Assembly: GCF_014595885.1 (NCBI RefSeq)
Contig: NZ_JABUKC010000004.1
Location: forward strand, 124,001 to 188,000
DNA length: 64,000 nucleotides
DNA from: Microcella alkalica
GTDB taxonomy: Bacteria > Actinomycetota > Actinomycetes > Actinomycetales > Microbacteriaceae
Reading direction: 5' to 3'
The notes beneath the pieces were generated by a model. The model saw nothing but the letters and a program-made list of their open reading frames with translations. It did no database searches and had not been told where the DNA came from. Numbering within the stretch: position 1 is the stretch's first letter; each line of letters starts with the position of its first letter. This document shows positions 63,435 through 64,000 of the stretch, one piece after another. Position numbers and translations under genes: made by a program.

Positions 63435-64000
63435 CTAGAGCGGGGTGACGTAGGCGGCGCTGATGCCGCCGTCGACGAGGAAGGTCGAGCCCGTGATGAA
63501 CGAGGCGTCGTCGCTTGCGAGGAAGGCGACGGCCGCGGCGAGCTCCTCGGCCTCGGCGAAGCGGCCCTTCGGGATGTGCACGAGGCGGCGCTGGGCGCGC
63601 TCCGGATCTTTCGCGAAGAGCTCCTGCAGCAGCGGGGTGTTCACGGGGCCGGGGCAGAGCGCATTGACGCGGATGCCCTGACGCGCGAACTGCACGCCGA
63701 GCTCGCGCGTCATCGCGAGGACGCCGCCCTTCGAGGCGGTGTACGAGATCTGGCTCGTCGCGCTGCCCATGACGGCGACGAACGAGGCCGTGTTGATGAT
63801 CGACCCCGACTGCTGGGCGACCATGTGGCGCAGGGCCGCGCGCGAGCAGAGGTACACGCTCTTGAGGTTGACGTCCTGCACCTTCTCCCAGGCCGGCAGC
63901 TCGGTCGTCTCGATCGAGTCGTCGTCGGGCGGCGAGATGCCCGCGTTGTTGAACGCGATGTCGAGCGAGCCGTAGGTCGCCTGCGCGGTGTCGAAGAGGT
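63435..64000 (-). CDS. SDR family NAD(P)-dependent oxidoreductase (5' end outside window)
   Basis: The C-terminal 188 residues are visible. The family motif NNAGI lies near 63940, followed by a Ser-Tyr-Lys triad in SATSQISYTASKGGV and the C-terminal GSTFLVDGGISAAYVTPL. It belongs to classical SDR enzymes of the 3-oxoacyl reductase / sugar dehydrogenase type; substrate unknown. The start lies beyond the window edge. Confidence 0.88.
   Translation of the reverse strand, partial: LFDTAQATYGSLDIAFNNAGISPPDDDSIETTELPAWEKVQDVNLKSVYLCSRAALRHMVAQQSGSIINTASFVAVMGSATSQISYTASKGGVLAMTRELGVQFARQGIRVNALCPGPVNTPLLQELFAKDPERAQRRLVHIPKGRFAEAEELAAAVAFLASDDASFITGSTFLVDGGISAAYVTPL

Overview
This window is high-GC chromosomal DNA from an actinobacterium, most consistent with the family Microbacteriaceae. 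The evidence is many GTG starts, actinobacterial marker families (DUF3117, DUF6458, an FdxA-type 7Fe ferredoxin, actinobacterial TatB and DapD), and an abundance of TANNNT minus-10 boxes placed exactly six bases before a start codon, the signature of leaderless mRNAs. I see no rRNA, CRISPR array, insertion sequence, prophage or integrated plasmid. This is core chromosome with dense short operons.

Layout: 1-0.4 kb is the start of a TerC-type membrane gene, followed by tRNA-Glu. 0.8-7.5 kb holds a lipid kinase, a CsoR/RcnR-type metal sensor divergent from an MBL-fold hydrolase, a MerR regulator coupled to an unknown membrane protein, a Ppx/GppA phosphatase, tRNA-Gln, an unknown anchored protein and a b-type cytochrome. 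7.5-13.7 kb carries gltX, an MFS exporter, a fumarylacetoacetase-family hydrolase, a lipoprotein and typA. 13.9-20.9 kb is an oligopeptide ABC importer (solute-binding protein, two permeases, fused double ATPase), split by an antisense PH-like membrane gene. 21.3-27.4 kb has a CPBP protease and a peroxiredoxin, then the glycine cleavage operon gcvT-gcvH-gcvP behind a tandem glycine riboswitch.

27.5-35.7 kb: a VWA-domain protein, a stress protein divergent from an MgtE-N/CBS protein-DUF1003-Mrp ATPase operon, LysR, TatB, an O-methyltransferase and DUF3117. 35.8-47.9 kb is dominated by amino-acid and central metabolism: divergent dapE/dapD, gltA, the operon leuB-ilvE-(membrane)-fdxA-dapC, and serA with a possible His/Cys-rich leader ORF. 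48-53 kb is ilvD-ilvB-ilvN-ilvC, lying directly behind a complete Mrp antiporter operon mrpA(B)-C-D-E-F-G (53-59.4 kb). 59.5-64 kb has otsA-otsB (trehalose), a TIM-barrel isomerase-like protein, a GntR regulator and a truncated SDR oxidoreductase.

Together the genes cover lysine/diaminopimelate, serine, glycine and branched-chain amino-acid synthesis, Na+/H+ homeostasis and osmoprotection. The less-explained signals are regulatory: the uniform leaderless promoter architecture, two minus-10 boxes built on the stop codon of the preceding gene, a His5-Cys2 upstream ORF before serA, operators buried in core promoters, an apparently over-used GCATCC/GGATGC word, and a DppB-type permease with about six extra membrane segments. 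I do not see a clear defence or mobile system.
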